NCBI RefSeq assembly: GCF_038502225.1
Contig: NC_091293.1
Location: 2,367,201-2,431,200, forward strand
Reading direction: 5' to 3'
DNA: 64,000 bases
Source: Cherax quadricarinatus
Taxonomy: Eukaryota; Arthropoda; Malacostraca; Decapoda; Parastacidae
Below, in pieces: positions 23,011 through 35,395 of the stretch. The notes beneath the pieces are model-generated. The model was given only the letters and a program-made list of their open reading frames with translations. It was not told the origin of the DNA and did not search any database. Position 1 is the stretch's first letter; the number at the start of each line of letters is the position of its first letter. Made by a program: the position numbers and the translations under genes.

Positions 23011-26000
23011 AAACCAGGTGATCCAGGATGACACACTATCCTTCTAGCTCTCTTTACTAAGTCAGGTGATCCAGAGTGGCACACTATCCTCCTGACTCTC
23101 TTTACTAAGGCAGGTGATCCAGGGTGACACTTTATCCTCATAGCTCTCTTTATTATGCCAGGTGATCCAGGGCGACACACTACCCTCCTGGCTGTCTTTA
23201 CTAAGCCAGGTGATCCAGGGTGACGCTTTATCCTCCTGGCTCTCTTTATTAAGCCAGGTCATCCAGGACTACACACTACCCTCCTGGCTGTTTTTACTAA
23301 GACAGGTGATACAGGGTGACACACTATCCTCCTGGCTCTCTTTACTAAGGTAGGTGACCAAGGGTGACACACTATCCTCCTGGCTCTCTTTACTAAGTCA
23401 GGTGATCCAGGGTGACACACTATCCTCCTGGCTGTCTTTACTAAGCCAGGTGATCTAGGGTGGTACACTATCCTCCTGGTTCTCTTTATTAAGCCAGGTG
23501 ATCCAGGGCGACACACTATCCTCCTGGCGGTCTTTACTAAGCCAGGTGATCAAGGGTGACGCTTTATCCTCCTGGCTGTCTTTACTAAGCCATGTGATCC
23601 AGGGCGACAGACTATCCACCTGGCTCTCTTTACTAAGCCAGGTGATCCAGGGTGACACACTATCCTCCTGGCTTTCTTTACTAAACCCGGTGATCCAGGG
23701 CGACACACTATCCTCCTGGCTCTATTTACTAAGCAAGGTGATCCAGGGTGACACACTATCCTCCTGGCTGCCTTTACTAAGCCAGGTGATCCAGGGTGAC
23801 ACACTATCCTCCTGGCTCTCTTTACTAAGCAAGGTGATCCGGGGTGACACACAATCCTCCTGGCTGTCTTTACTAAGCCAGGTGCTCCAGGGTGACACAC
23901 TATCCTCCCAGCTCTCTTTACTAAGCCAGGTGATCCAGGGTGACACACTATCCTCCTGGCTGTCTTTACTATGCCAGGTGATCCAGGGTGACGCTTTAAC
24001 CTCACGGGTGTCTTTACTAAGCCATGTGATCCAGGGTAACACACTATCCACCTGGCTCTCTTTACTAAGCCAGGTGATCCAGGGTGACACACTATCCTCC
24101 TGGCTCTCTTTACTAAGCCAGGTGATCCAGGGTGACACACTATCCTCCTGGCTCTCTTTACTAAGCCAGGTGATCCAGGGTGACACACTATCCTCCTGGC
24201 TCTCTTTACTAAGCCAGGTGATCCAGGGTGACACACTATCCTCCTGGCTCTCTTTACTAAGCCAGGTGATCCAGGGTGACACGCTATCCTCCTGGCTCTC
24301 TTTACTTAGCCAGGTGATCCAGGGTGACACACTATCCTCCTGGCTCTCTTTACTAAGCCAGGTGATCCAGGGAGACACTATCCTCCCGGCTCTCTTTACT
24401 AAGCCAGGTGATCCAGGGTGACACACTCTCCTCCTGGCTGTCTTTATTAAGCCAGGTGATCCAGGGTGACACACTACCCTCCCGGCTCTCTTTACTAAGC
24501 CAGATGATCCAGGGCGACACACTATCCTCCTGGCTCTCTTTACTAAACCCGGTGATCCAGGGCGACACACTATCCTCCTGGCTCTCTTTACTAAGCCAGG
24601 TGATCCAGGGTGACACACTATCCTCCCGGCTCTCTTTACTAAGCCAATTGATCCAGGGTGACACATTATCCTCCCGGCTCACTTTACTAAGCCATTTGAT
24701 CCAGGGTGACACATTATCCTCCTGGCTGTCTTTACTAAGCCAGGTGATCCAGGGTGACACAGTATCCTCCTGGCGCTCTTTACTAAGCCAGGTGATCCAG
24801 GGTGACACACTGTCCTCTTAGCTGTCTTTACTAAGCCAGGTGATCCAGGGTGACACACTATCCTCCTGGCTGTCTTTACTAAGCCAGGTGATCCAGGGTG
24901 ACACACTATCCTCTTAGCTGTCTTTACTAAGCCAGGTGATCAAGGGTGACACACAATCCTCCTGGTTGTCTTTACAAAGCCAGGTGATCCAGGGTGACAC
25001 ACTATCCTCTTAGCTGTCTTTACTAAGCCAGGTGATCCAGGGTGACACACTATCCTCCTGGCTGTCTTTACTAAGCCAGGTGATCCAGGGTGACACACTA
25101 TCCTCTTGGCTGTCTTTACTAAGCCAGGTGATCCAGGGCGACACACTATCCTCCTGGCTGTCTTTACTAAGCCAGGTGATCCAGGGTGACACACTATCCT
25201 CCTGGCTGTCTTTACTAAGCCAGGTGATCCAGGGTGACACACTATCCTCCTGGCTGTCTTTACTAAGCCAGGTGATCCAGGGTGACACACTATCCTCCTG
25301 GCTGTCTTTACTAAGCCAGGTGATCCAGGGTGACACACTATCCTCTTGGCTGTCTTTACTAAGCCAGGTGATCCAGGGCGACACACTATCCTCTTAGCTG
25401 TCTTTACTAAGCCAGGTGATCCAGGGCGACACACTATCCTCTTAGCTGTCTTTACTAAGCCAGGTGATCCAGGGTGACACACTATCCTCTTAGCTGTCTT
25501 TACTAAGCCAGGTGATCCAGGGTGACACACTATCCTCCTGGCTGTCTTTACTAAGCCAGGTGATCCAGGGCGACACACTGTCATACTGGCTGTCATTACT
25601 AAGCCGGGTGATCCAGGGCGACACACTATCCTCCTGGCTGTCTTTGCTTAACCCGGTGATCCAGGGCGACACACTATCCTCCTGGCTGTCTTTGCTTAAC
25701 CCGGTGATCCAGGGTGACACAGTATCCTCCTGGCTGTCTTTGCTTAACCCGGTGATCCAGGGCGACACACTATCCTCCTGGCTGTCTTTGCTTAACCCGG
25801 TGATCCAGGGCGACACACTATCCTCCTGGCTGTCTTTGCTTAACCCGGTGATCCAGGGCGACACACTATCCTCCTGGCTGTCTTTATTAAGCCAGGTGAT
25901 CCAGGGCGGCACACTATCCTCCTGGCTCTCTTTACTAAGCCAGGTGATCCAGGGTGACACACTATCCTCCTGGCTGTCTTTACTAAGCCAGGTGATCCAG

Positions 26001-26176
26001 GGTGACACACTATCCTCCTGGCTGTCTTTACTAAACCCGGTGATCCAGGGTGACACAATATCCTCCTGGATGTCTTTACTAAGCCAGGTGATCCAGGGTG
26101 GCACACTATCCTCCTGGCTGTCTTTACTAAGCCAGGTGATCCAGGGTGACACACTATCCTCCTGGCTGTCTTTACT
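23011..26176. repeat. S5 higher-order repeat, block 1 (3,166 bp)
   Basis: Begins with the marker monomer AAACCAGGTGATCCAGGATG. It carries a fixed order of rare variants: ATAGCTCTCTTTATTATGCC, GTGATACAGGG, CTAGGGTGGTACAC, CACGGGTGTC and a 4-bp-short GGGAGACACTATCC monomer. It ends with TTTGCTTAACCCGG copies. Confidence 0.92.
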
Positions 26177-29100
26177 AAACCAGGTGATCCAGGATGACAC
26201 ACTATCCTTCTAGCTCTCTTTACTAAGTCAGGTGATCCAGAGTGGCACACTATCCTCCTGACTCTCTTTACTAAGGCAGGTGATCCAGGGTGACACTTTA
26301 TCCTCATAGCTCTCTTTATTATGCCAGGTGATCCAGGGCGACACACTACCCTCCTGGCTGTCTTTACTAAGCCAGGTGATCCATGGTGACGCTTTATCCT
26401 CCTGGCTCTCTTTATTAAGCCAGGTCATCCAGGACTACACACTACCCTCCTGGCTGTTTTTACTAAGACAGGTGATACAGGGTGACACACTATCCTCCTG
26501 GCTCTCTTTACTAAGGTAGGTGACCAAGGGTGACACACTATCCTCCTGGCTCTCTTTACTAAGTCAGGTGATCCAGGGTGACACACTATCCTCCTGGCTG
26601 TCTTTACTAAGCCAGGTGATCTAGGGTGGTACACTATCCTCCTGGTTCTCTTTATTAAGCCAGGTGATCCAGGGCGACACACTATCCTCCTGGCGGTCTT
26701 TACTAAGCCAGGTGATCAAGGGTGACGCTTTATCCTCCTGGCTGTCTTTACTAAGCCATGTGATCCAGGGCGACAGACTATCCACCTGGCTCTCTTTACT
26801 AAGCCAGGTGATCCAGGGTGACACACTATCCTCCTGGCTTTCTTTACTAAACCCGGTGATCCAGGGCGACACACTATCCTCCTGGCTCTATTTACTAAGC
26901 AAGGTGATCCAGGGTGACACACTATCCTCCTGGCTCTCTTTACTAAGCAAGGTGATCCGGGGTGACACACTTTCCTCCTGGCTGTCTTTACTAAGCCAGG
27001 TGTTCCAGGGTGACAAACTATCCTCCCAGCTCTCTTTACTAAGCCAGGTGATCCAGGGTGACACACTATCCTCCTGGCTGTCTTTACTATGCCAGGTGAT
27101 CCAGGGTGACGCTTTAACCTCACGGGTGTCTTTACTAAGCCATGTGATCCAGGGTAACACACTATCCACCTGGCTCTCTTTACTAAGCCAGGTGATCCAG
27201 GGTGACACACTATCCTCCTGGCTCTCTTTACTAAGCCAGATGATCCAGGGTGACACACTATCCTCCTGGCTCTCTTTACTAAGCCAGGTGATCCAGGGTG
27301 ACACACTATCCTCCTGGCTCTCTTTACTAAGCCAGGTGATCCAGGGTGACACACTATCCTCCTGGCTCTCTTTACTAAGCCAGGTGATCCAGGGTGACAC
27401 GCTATCCTCCTGGCTCTCTTTACTTAGCCAGGTGATCCAGGGTGACACACTATCCTCCTGGCTCTCTTTACTAAGCCAGGTGATCCAGGGAGACACTATC
27501 CTCCCGGCTCTCTTTACTAAGCCAGGTGATCCAGGGTGAGACACTATCCTCCTGGCTGTCTTTACTAAGCCAGGTGATCCAGGGTGACACACTATCCTCC
27601 CGGCTCTCTTTACTAAGCCAGATGATCCAGGGCGACACACTATCCTCCTGGCTCTCTTTACTAAACCCGGTGATCCAGGGCGACACACTATCCTCCTGGC
27701 TCTCTTTACTAAGCCAGGTGATCCAGGGTGACACACTATCCTCCCGGCTCTCTTTACTAAGCCATTTGATCCAGGGTGACACATTATCCTCCCGGCTCAC
27801 TTTACTAAGCCATTTGATCCAGGGTGACACATTATCCTCCTGGCTGTCTTTACTAAGCCAGGTGATCCAGGGTGACACAGTATCCTCCTGGCTCTCTTTA
27901 CTAAGCAAGGTGATCCAGGGTGACACACTGTCCTCTTAGCTGTCTTTACTAAGCCAGGTGATCCAGGGTGACACACTATCCTCCTGGCTGTCTTTACTAA
28001 GCCAGGTGATCCAGGGTGACACAGTATCCTCCTGGCTCTCTTTACTAAGCAAGGTGATCCAGGGTGACACACTATCCTCCTGGTTGTCTTTACAAAGCCA
28101 GGTGATCCAGGGTGACACACTATCCTCTTAGCTGTCTTTACTAAGCCAGGTGATCCAGGGTGACACACTATCCTCCTGGCTGTCTTTACTAAGCCAGGTG
28201 ATCCAGGGTGACACACTATCCTCTTGGCTGTCTTTACTAAGCCAGGTGATCCAGGGCGACACACTATCCTCTTAGCTGTCTTTACTAAGCCAGGTGATCC
28301 AGGGTGACACACTATCCTCCTGGCTGTCTTTACTAAGCCAGGTGATCCAGGGCGACACACTATCCTCTTAGCTGTCTTTACTAAGCCAGGTGATCCAGGG
28401 TGACACACTATCCTCCTGGCTGTCTTTACTAAGCCAGGTGATCCAGGGTGACACACTATCCTCTTGGCTGTCTTTACTAAGCCAGGTGATCCAGGGCGAC
28501 ACACTATCCTCTTAGCTGTCTTTACTAAGCCAGGTGATCCAGGGCGACACACTATCCTCTTAGCTGTCTTTACTAAGCCAGGTGATCCAGGGTGACACAC
28601 TATCCTCTTAGCTGTCTTTACTAAGCCAGGTGATCCAGGGTGACACACTATCCTCCTGGCTGTCTTTACTAAGCCAGGTGATCCAGGGCGACACACTGTC
28701 ATACTGGCTGTCTTTACTAAGCCAGGTGATCCAGGGCGACACACTATCCTCCTGGCTGTCTTTGCTTAACCTGGTGATCCAGGGTGACACACTATCCTCC
28801 TGGCTGTCTTTGCTTAACCCGGTGATCCAGGGTGACACAGTATCCTCCTGGCTGTCTTTGCTTAACCCGGTGATCCAGGGCGACACACTATCCTCCTGGC
28901 TGTCTTTGCTTAACCCGGTGATCCAGGGCGACACACTATCCTCCTGGCTGTCTTTGCTTAACCCGGTGATCCAGGGCGACACACTATCCTCCTGGCTGTC
29001 TTTATTAAGCCAGGTGATCCAGGGCGGCACACTATCCTCCTGGCTCTCTTTACTAAGCCAGGTGATCCAGGGTGACACACTATCCTCCTGGCTGTCTTTA

Positions 29101-29294
29101 CTAAGCCAGGTGATCCAGGGTGACACACTATCCTCCTGGCTGTCTTTACTAAACCCGGTGATCCAGGGTGACACAATATCCTCCTGGATGTCTTTACTAA
29201 GCCAGGTGATCCAGGGTGGCACACTATCCTCCTGGCTGTCTTTACTAAGCCAGGTGATCCAGGGTGACACACTATCCTCCTGGCTGTCTTTACT
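26177..29294. repeat. S5 higher-order repeat, block 2 (3,118 bp)
   Basis: The same ordered set of variant monomers as block 1, starting again at AAACCAGGTGATCCAGGATG. It is 48 bp (one monomer) shorter overall than block 1 and has private changes, such as GTGATCCATGGTGACGC near 26380. Confidence 0.92.
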
Positions 29295-32200
29295 AAACCA
29301 GGTGATCCAGGATGACACACTATCCTTCTAGCTCTCTTTACTAAGTCAGGTGATCCAGAGTGGCACACTATCCTCCTGACTCTCTTTACTAAGGCAGGTG
29401 ATCCAGGGTGACACTTTATCCTCATAGCTCTCTTTATTATGCCAGGTGATCCAGGGCGACACACTACCCTCCTGGCTGTCTTTACTAAGCCAGGTGATCC
29501 AGGGTGACGCTTTATCCTCCTGGCTCTCTTTATTAAGCCAGGTCATCCAGGACTACACACTACCCTCCTGGCTGTTTTTACTAAGACAGGTGATACAGGG
29601 TGACACACTATCCTCCTGGCTCTCTTTACTAAGGTAGGTGACCAAGGGTGACACACTATCCTCCTGGCTCTCTTTACTAAGTCAGGTGATCCAGGGTGAC
29701 ACACTATCCTCCTGGCTGTCTTTACTAAGCCAGGTGATCTAGGGTGGTACACTATCCTCCTGGTTCTCTTTATTAAGCCAGGTGATCCAGGGCGACACAC
29801 TATCCTCCTGGCGGTCTTTACTAAGCCAGGTGATCAAGGGTGACGCTTTATCCTCCTGGCTGTCTTTACTAAGCCATGTGATCCAGGGCGACAGACTATC
29901 CACCTGGCTCTCTTTACTAAGCCAGGTGATCCAGGGTGACACACTATCCTCCTGGCTGTCTTTACTAAACCCGGTGATCCAGGGCGACACACTATCCTCC
30001 TGGCTCTCTTTACTAAGCCAGGTGATCCAGGGTGACACACTATCCTCCTGGCTGACTTCACTAAGCCATGTGATCCAGGGTGACACACTATCCTCCTGGC
30101 TCTCTTTGCAAGGCCAGGTGATCCAGGGTGACACACTATCCTCCTGGCTCTCTTTACTAAGCCAGGTGCTCCAGGGTGACACACTATCCTCCCAGCTCTC
30201 TTTACTAAGCCAGGTGATCCAGGGTGACACACTATCCTCCTGGCTGTCTTTACTATGCCAGGTGATCCAGGGTGACGCTTTAACCTCACGGGTGTCTTTA
30301 CTAAGCCATGTGATCCAGGGTGACACACTATCCTCCTGGCTCTCTTTACTAAGCCATGTGATCCAGGGTGACACACTATCCTCCTGGCTCTCTTTACTAA
30401 GCCAGATGATCCAGGGTGACACACTATCCTCCTGGCTCTCTTTACTAAGCCAGGTGATCCAGGGTGACACACTATCCTCCTGGCTCTCTTTACTAAGCCA
30501 GGTGATCCAGGGTGACACACTATCCTCCTGGCTCTCTTTACTAAGCCAGGTGATCCAGGGTGACACGCTATCCTCCTGGCTCTCTTTACTTAGCCAGGTG
30601 ATCCAGGGTGACACACTATCCTCCTGGCTCTCTTTACTAAGCCAGGTGATCCAGGGAGACACTATCCTCCCGGCTCTCTTTACTAAGCCAGGTGATCCAG
30701 GGTGACACACTCTCCTCCTGGCTGTCTTTACTAAGCCAGGTGATCCAGGGTGACACACTACCCTCCCGGCTCTCTTTACTAAGCCAGATGATCCAGGGCG
30801 ACACACTATCCTCCTGGCTCTCTTTACTAAACCCGGTGATACAGGGTGACACACTATCCTCCCGGCTCTCTTTACTAAGCCATTTGATCCAGGGTGACAC
30901 ATTATCCTCCTGGCTCACTTTACTAAGCCATTTGATCCAGGGTGACACATTATCCTCCTGGCTGTCTTTACTAAGCCAGGTGATCCAGGGTGACACAGTA
31001 TCCTCCTGGCGCTCTTTACTAAGCCAGGTGATCCAGGGTGACACACTGTCCTCTTAGCTGTCTTTACTAAGCCAGGTGATCCAGGGTGACACACTATCCT
31101 CCTGGCTGTCTTTACTAAGCCAGGTGATCCAGGGTGACACACTATCCTCTTAGCTGTCTTTACTAAGCCAGGTGATCAAGGGTGACACACAATCCTCCTG
31201 GTTGTCTTTACAAAGCCAGGTGATCCAGGGTGACACACTATCCTCTTAGCTGTCTTTACTAAGCCAGGTGATCCAGGGTGACACACTATCCTCCTGGCTG
31301 TCTTTACTAAGCCAGGTGATCCAGGGTGACACACTATCCTCTTGGCTGTCTTTACTAAGCCAGGTGATCCAGGGCGACACACTATCCTCTTAGCTGTCTT
31401 TACTAAGCCAGGTGATCCAGGGTGACACACTATCCTCCTGGCTGTCTTTACTAAGCCAGGTGATCCAGGGCGACACACTATCCTCTTAGCTGTCTTTACT
31501 AAGCCAGGTGATCCAGGGTGACACACTATCCTCCTGGCTGTCTTTACTAAGCCAGGTGATCCAGGGTGACACACTATCCTCTTGGCTGTCTTTACTAAGC
31601 CAGGTGATCCAGGGCGACACACTATCCTCTTAGCTGTCTTTACTAAGCCAGGTGATCCAGGGCGACACACTATCCTCTTAGCTGTCTTTACTAAGCCAGG
31701 TGATCCAGGGTGACACACTATCCTCTTAGCTGTCTTTACTAAGCCAGGTGATCCAGGGTGACACACTATCCTCCTGGCTGTCTTTACTAAGCCAGGTGAT
31801 CCAGGGCGACACACTGTCATACTGGCTGTCATTACTAAGCCGGGTGATCCAGGGCGACACATTTTCCTCCTGGCTGTCTTTGCTTAACCCGGTGATCCAG
31901 GGCGACACACTATCCTCCTGGCTGTCTTTGCTTAACCCGGTGATCCAGGGTGACACAGTATCCTCCTGGCTGTCTTTGCTTAACCCGGTGATCCAGGGCG
32001 ACACACTATCCTCCTGGCTGTCTTTGCTTAACCCGGTGATCCAGGGCGACACACTATCCTCCTGGCTGTCTTTGCTTAACCCGGTGATCCATGGCGACAC
32101 ACTATCCTCCTGGCTGTCTTTATTAAGCCAGGTGATCCAGGGCGGCACACTATCCTCCTGGCTCTCTTTACTAAGCCAGGTGATCCAGGGTGACACACTA

Positions 32201-32410
32201 TCCTCCTGGCTGTCTTTACTAAGCCAGGTGATCCAGGGTGACACACTATCCTCCTGGCTGTCTTTACTAAACCCGGTGATCCTGGGTGACACAATATCCT
32301 CCTGGATGTCTTTACTAAGCCAGGTGATCCAGGGTGGCACACTATCCTCCTGGCTGTCTTTACTAAGCCAGGTGATCCAGGGTGACACACTATCCTCCTG
32401 GCTGTCTTTA
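29295..32410. repeat. S5 higher-order repeat, block 3 (about 3.1 kb)
   Basis: The third copy of the same variant order. Its end is inferred because the marker monomer does not return at about 32410; uniform AAACCCGG and AAGCCAGG monomers follow instead. Private changes include GGCTGACTTCACTAAGCCATG near 30050 and GATCCTGGG near 32280. Confidence 0.85.
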
Positions 32411-33309
32411 CTAAACCCGGTGATCCAGGGTGACACACTATCCTCCTGGCTGTCTTTACTAAGCCAGGTGATCCAGGGTGACACACTATCCTCCTGGCTG
32501 TCTTTACTAAACCCGGTGATCCAGGGTGATACACTATCTTCCTGGTTGTCTTTACTAAGCCAGGTGATCCAGGGTGACATACTATCCTCCTGGCTGTCTT
32601 TACTAAGCCAGGTGATCCAGGGTGACACACTATCCTCCTGGCTGTCTTTACTAAACCCGGTGATCCAGGGTGACACACTATCCTCCTGCCTGTCTTTACT
32701 AAGCCAGGTGATCCAGGGTGACACACTATCCTCCTTACTGTCTTTACTAAGCCAGGTGATCCAGGGTGACACACTATCTTCCTGGCTGTCTTTAGTAAGC
32801 CAGGTGATCCAGGGTTACACACTACCTTCCTGGCTGTCTTTACTAAGCCAGGTGATCCAGGGTGACACACTATCCTCCTGGCTGTCTTTACTAAGCCAGG
32901 TGATCCAGGGTGACACACTATCCTCCTGGCTGTCTTTACTAAGCCAGGTGATCCAGGGTGACACACTATCTTCCTGGCTGTCTTTACTAAGCCAGGTGAT
33001 CCAGGGTGACACACTATCCTACTGGCTGTCTTTACTAAGCCAGGTGATCCAGGGTGACACACTATCCTGGCTGTCTTTACTAAGCCAGGTGATCCAGGGT
33101 GACACTCTACCTTCCTGGCTGTCTTTACTAAGCCAGGTGATCCAGGGTGACACACTATCCTGGCTGTCTTTACTAAGCCAGGTGATCCAGGGTGAGACAC
33201 TATCCTACTGGCTGTCTTTACTAAGCCAGGTGATCCAGGGTGAGACACTATCCTACTGGCTGTCTTTACTAATCCAGGTGATCCAGGGTGACACACTATC
33301 CTGGCTGTC

Positions 33310-33730
33310 TTTGAGGTTATCAGTCCCTCAGACACTGCAACACATGGCATCTTGGTACAGAAAACAACTTGGACAACCTTTTCAAGAGAGAATTGTTGGA
33401 TCTAAGAGGGACATGACCTCTCAGTGGCTACATTCTCACTACTACTACTACTCTGCACCTCTCCTTCCGACAGTATTTAAGTCTCCGCACTGTCGCTTGA
33501 TCTTCAGATAGTTCCTGACTGTGGAACTGAACTGCTCCAGGCTGAGGGACTGACAACCTCAAATTATACGACTTATTACATCGTCTTCACATCTTTACTG
33601 TTCCTGCCTACTTTCTGTATTCGACTGAAGAAGCCTACTGTGTAGGCGAAACGTTTCGAAATAAAGTTGCCTAACTGTTGCATATGTGTCTTACCTACCA
33701 ACCTGTCGGTATTGTATACCATTTTGATGT
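33310..33730 (+). mobile_element. Short element with inverted-repeat arms and a structured 3' end
   Basis: Arms of 22 bp at 33310-33331 (TTTGAGGTTATCAGTCCC..) and 33542-33563 are reverse complements with one mismatch. Downstream lies CTGAAGA, then a perfect 6-bp stem GCCTAC/GTAGGC around TGT, then GAAAC, then the 12-bp palindrome CGAAACGTTTCG and AATAAA. I recall this 3' motif as a high-copy dispersed sequence in decapod genomes and suspect a Penelope-like or related retroelement end, but no coding domain is present to prove it. The boundary with LINE B at about 33730 is approximate. Confidence 0.5.
33660..33665 (+). promoter_or_regulatory. AATAAA, candidate polyadenylation signal
   Basis: A canonical hexamer immediately after the CGAAACGTTTCG palindrome in the 33310-33730 element. 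The position fits the 3' end of a transcribed element, but no expression evidence is available. Confidence 0.35.
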
Positions 33731-33990
33731 TCATGGCTTCTTATATTATCAGCTATAATTGACTCTAATAATTTTCCTACAGTTGAGGTTAGGCTTATTG
33801 GACTGTAATTTGACTAAAGACTAGTCCCTTGCTTTAAAAATAGGAACTACATTGGCCATCTTCCACATAACAGATGCTACACCTATTTGAAGAGATAAAT
33901 TAATAATATTAGTCAATGGTTCACATAGTTCCATTTTGTATTCCTTAAGAACCCTTGGAAAAAGCTCATCAGAGCTCGGGAAAAGCTCAT
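33731..33990 (-). pseudogene. LINE family B fragment: N-terminal reverse transcriptase part
   Basis: The minus strand reads FPRVLKEYKMEL, then LTNIINLSL, then MWKMANVVPIFKARD and a stop. After the stop, broken codons resemble the next RT block (SLTSTVGKLLESIIADNI in related elements). This is the region that normally precedes RT motif A. It is fused in frame to the C-terminal tail of the neighbouring LINE B piece, the reverse of the native order, through a doubled DELFP segment. Confidence 0.75.
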
Positions 33991-34994
33991 CATCTAACCT
34001 ATTTTTATAGCTACACAACATCTTAGCTTTTATGAGGGCACTCGGGAGTTTGTTCCACTCATCCACAACTCTATTACCAAACCAGTGCTTTCCTATATCC
34101 TTCCTGAATCTAAATTTTTCCAGCTTGAAACCATTGCTACGAGTCCTGTCTTGGCTAGATATTTTTAGCACGTTATTTACATCCCCTTTATTAATTCCTG
34201 TTTTAGGTTTATACACCTCAATCACATCCCCCCCTAATTCTATGCCTTTCTATGGAGTGCAGATTCAGGACCCTCAGCCTATCCTCATAGGGAAGATTTC
34301 TGATACATGGGATCAACTTTGTCATCCTCCTTTGTACGTTTTCCAGAGCATTTATATCCATTCTGTAATACGGTGACCAGAACTGTGCAGCATAATCTAA
34401 ATGAGGCCTAACCAAGGATGTATAGAGTTGAAGAACAACCTGAGGACTTCTGAGGACTCGCTTTATTTCGAACACTTACGCACTATTGTTTTGGCTTTAG
34501 ATTACTGCTAACCAGAACTCCCAAATCTTATTCGCGATTAGAGATATTAAGATCTAAATTATTTAGTTTAAAAATATTATGTTTATTTACCTTTTCAGTG
34601 TTTAGAACTTTTTCATTTGTCTATGTTAAACTGCATCTGCCACTTCACCGGCCACTGCATCAGTCTATTTAGATCTTTCTTGGAGCACTCTAGTGTCCTC
34701 GTCAGAATGAATTCGACTGTTTATTTTGGTGTCATCGGCAAACTTGCTTATGTGGCTATTTATACCCTCATCTATATCATTTATATAAACTGTGAGCAAC
34801 AAGGGGCCCAACACTGACCCCTGTGGAACACCGCTTGTGACGTGCCCCCATTCTGATTTCTCCCCGTTTATGCAAACTCTCTGCTGCCAGTCTGTCAGCC
34901 ACGCCTCTACCCTGCAAAAATTTCTCCTATTCCGTGTGCCTCGACTTTCCTCAATAATCTCCGATGTGGGACTCTGTCAGAAGTCTTACTGAAG
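33991..34994 (-). pseudogene. LINE family B fragment: reverse transcriptase motif A to C-terminal tail
   Basis: The minus strand begins at RT motif A (DFSKTSDRVPHRRLL, where related copies have an alanine and phenylalanine before the aspartate). It continues through a GVPQGSVLGPL-like segment, FADDTKI, VLQLYTSLVRPHLDYAAQFWSPY, NVQRRMTKLIP, LPYEDRLRVL and RTRSNGFKLEKFRFRKDIGKHWFGNRVVDEWNKLPSALIKAKMLCSY in pieces. Several stops and frameshifts interrupt it. It ends at YKNRLD without the usual SGYGWV tail or the octamer 3' end. The 5' side is cut at the purine-rich tract starting near 35000. It is not functional. Confidence 0.8.
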
Positions 34995-35002
34995 TCCCAG
35001 AG

Positions 35003-35335
35003 GATGAGGGAAGGAAGGAGGAAGAGAAGGAGGAAGGGAGGTAGGGAGGGAGGGAGGAGGGAGGGACGGACGGAGGGAGGGAGGGAGGGACGGAGGGAGG
35101 GACGGAGGGAGGGAGGGAGGGACGGAGGGAGGGAGGGAGGGACGGAGGGAGGGAGGGAAGACGGGAGATATCTAGAGAGGGAGTGAGGAAGGAAGAGAAT
35201 TAGGGAGGGAGGGAGTGAGAGAGAGAGAAAGGGATGAAAGGAGAGAGGGAGGAAAGCAGAGAGAGAGAGAGAAGGGGATGGAAAGAGAGAGGGAGGGAGG
35301 AAGGGAGAGAGAAAGAGGGGGAGACATAGAATAGG
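35003..35335. repeat. GGGA/GAGA-rich purine tract
   Basis: The plus strand is almost pure purine: repeated GAGGGAGGGAGGG with GACGGA interruptions at 35040-35160, then GAGA-rich sequence with GGAAG blocks. Four or more GGG runs separated by single A bases give quadruplex-forming potential. Confidence 0.92.
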
Positions 35336-35395
35336 AGATAACACAAAATATGAACCATTCAGAAGATATAACCTCGGAAAGTAGAACAAAAGTTC

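Larger units (their letters stand above)
23005..33309. repeat. S5 main block: 48-bp minisatellite, about 215 copies
   Basis: This is the same 48-bp monomer as the left block. The plus strand reads as a 16-residue repeat (IQGDTLSSWLSLLSQV) and two minus-strand frames are also open. Most of the block is three copies of a higher-order repeat of about 3.1 kb, listed separately, followed by about 0.9 kb of nearly uniform monomers. Between 33060 and 33300 three shortened monomers (CTATCCTGGCTG) alternate with full ones. No non-repeat gene lies in this 10.3 kb. Confidence 0.96.

Noticed and set aside
23498..33511. Leucine-rich 16-residue repeat frames (IQGDTLSSWLSLLSQV) that look like membrane proteins
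   Set aside because: They are translation of the 48-bp satellite. The minus strand gives two further open versions, and the frames break at single-monomer indels.
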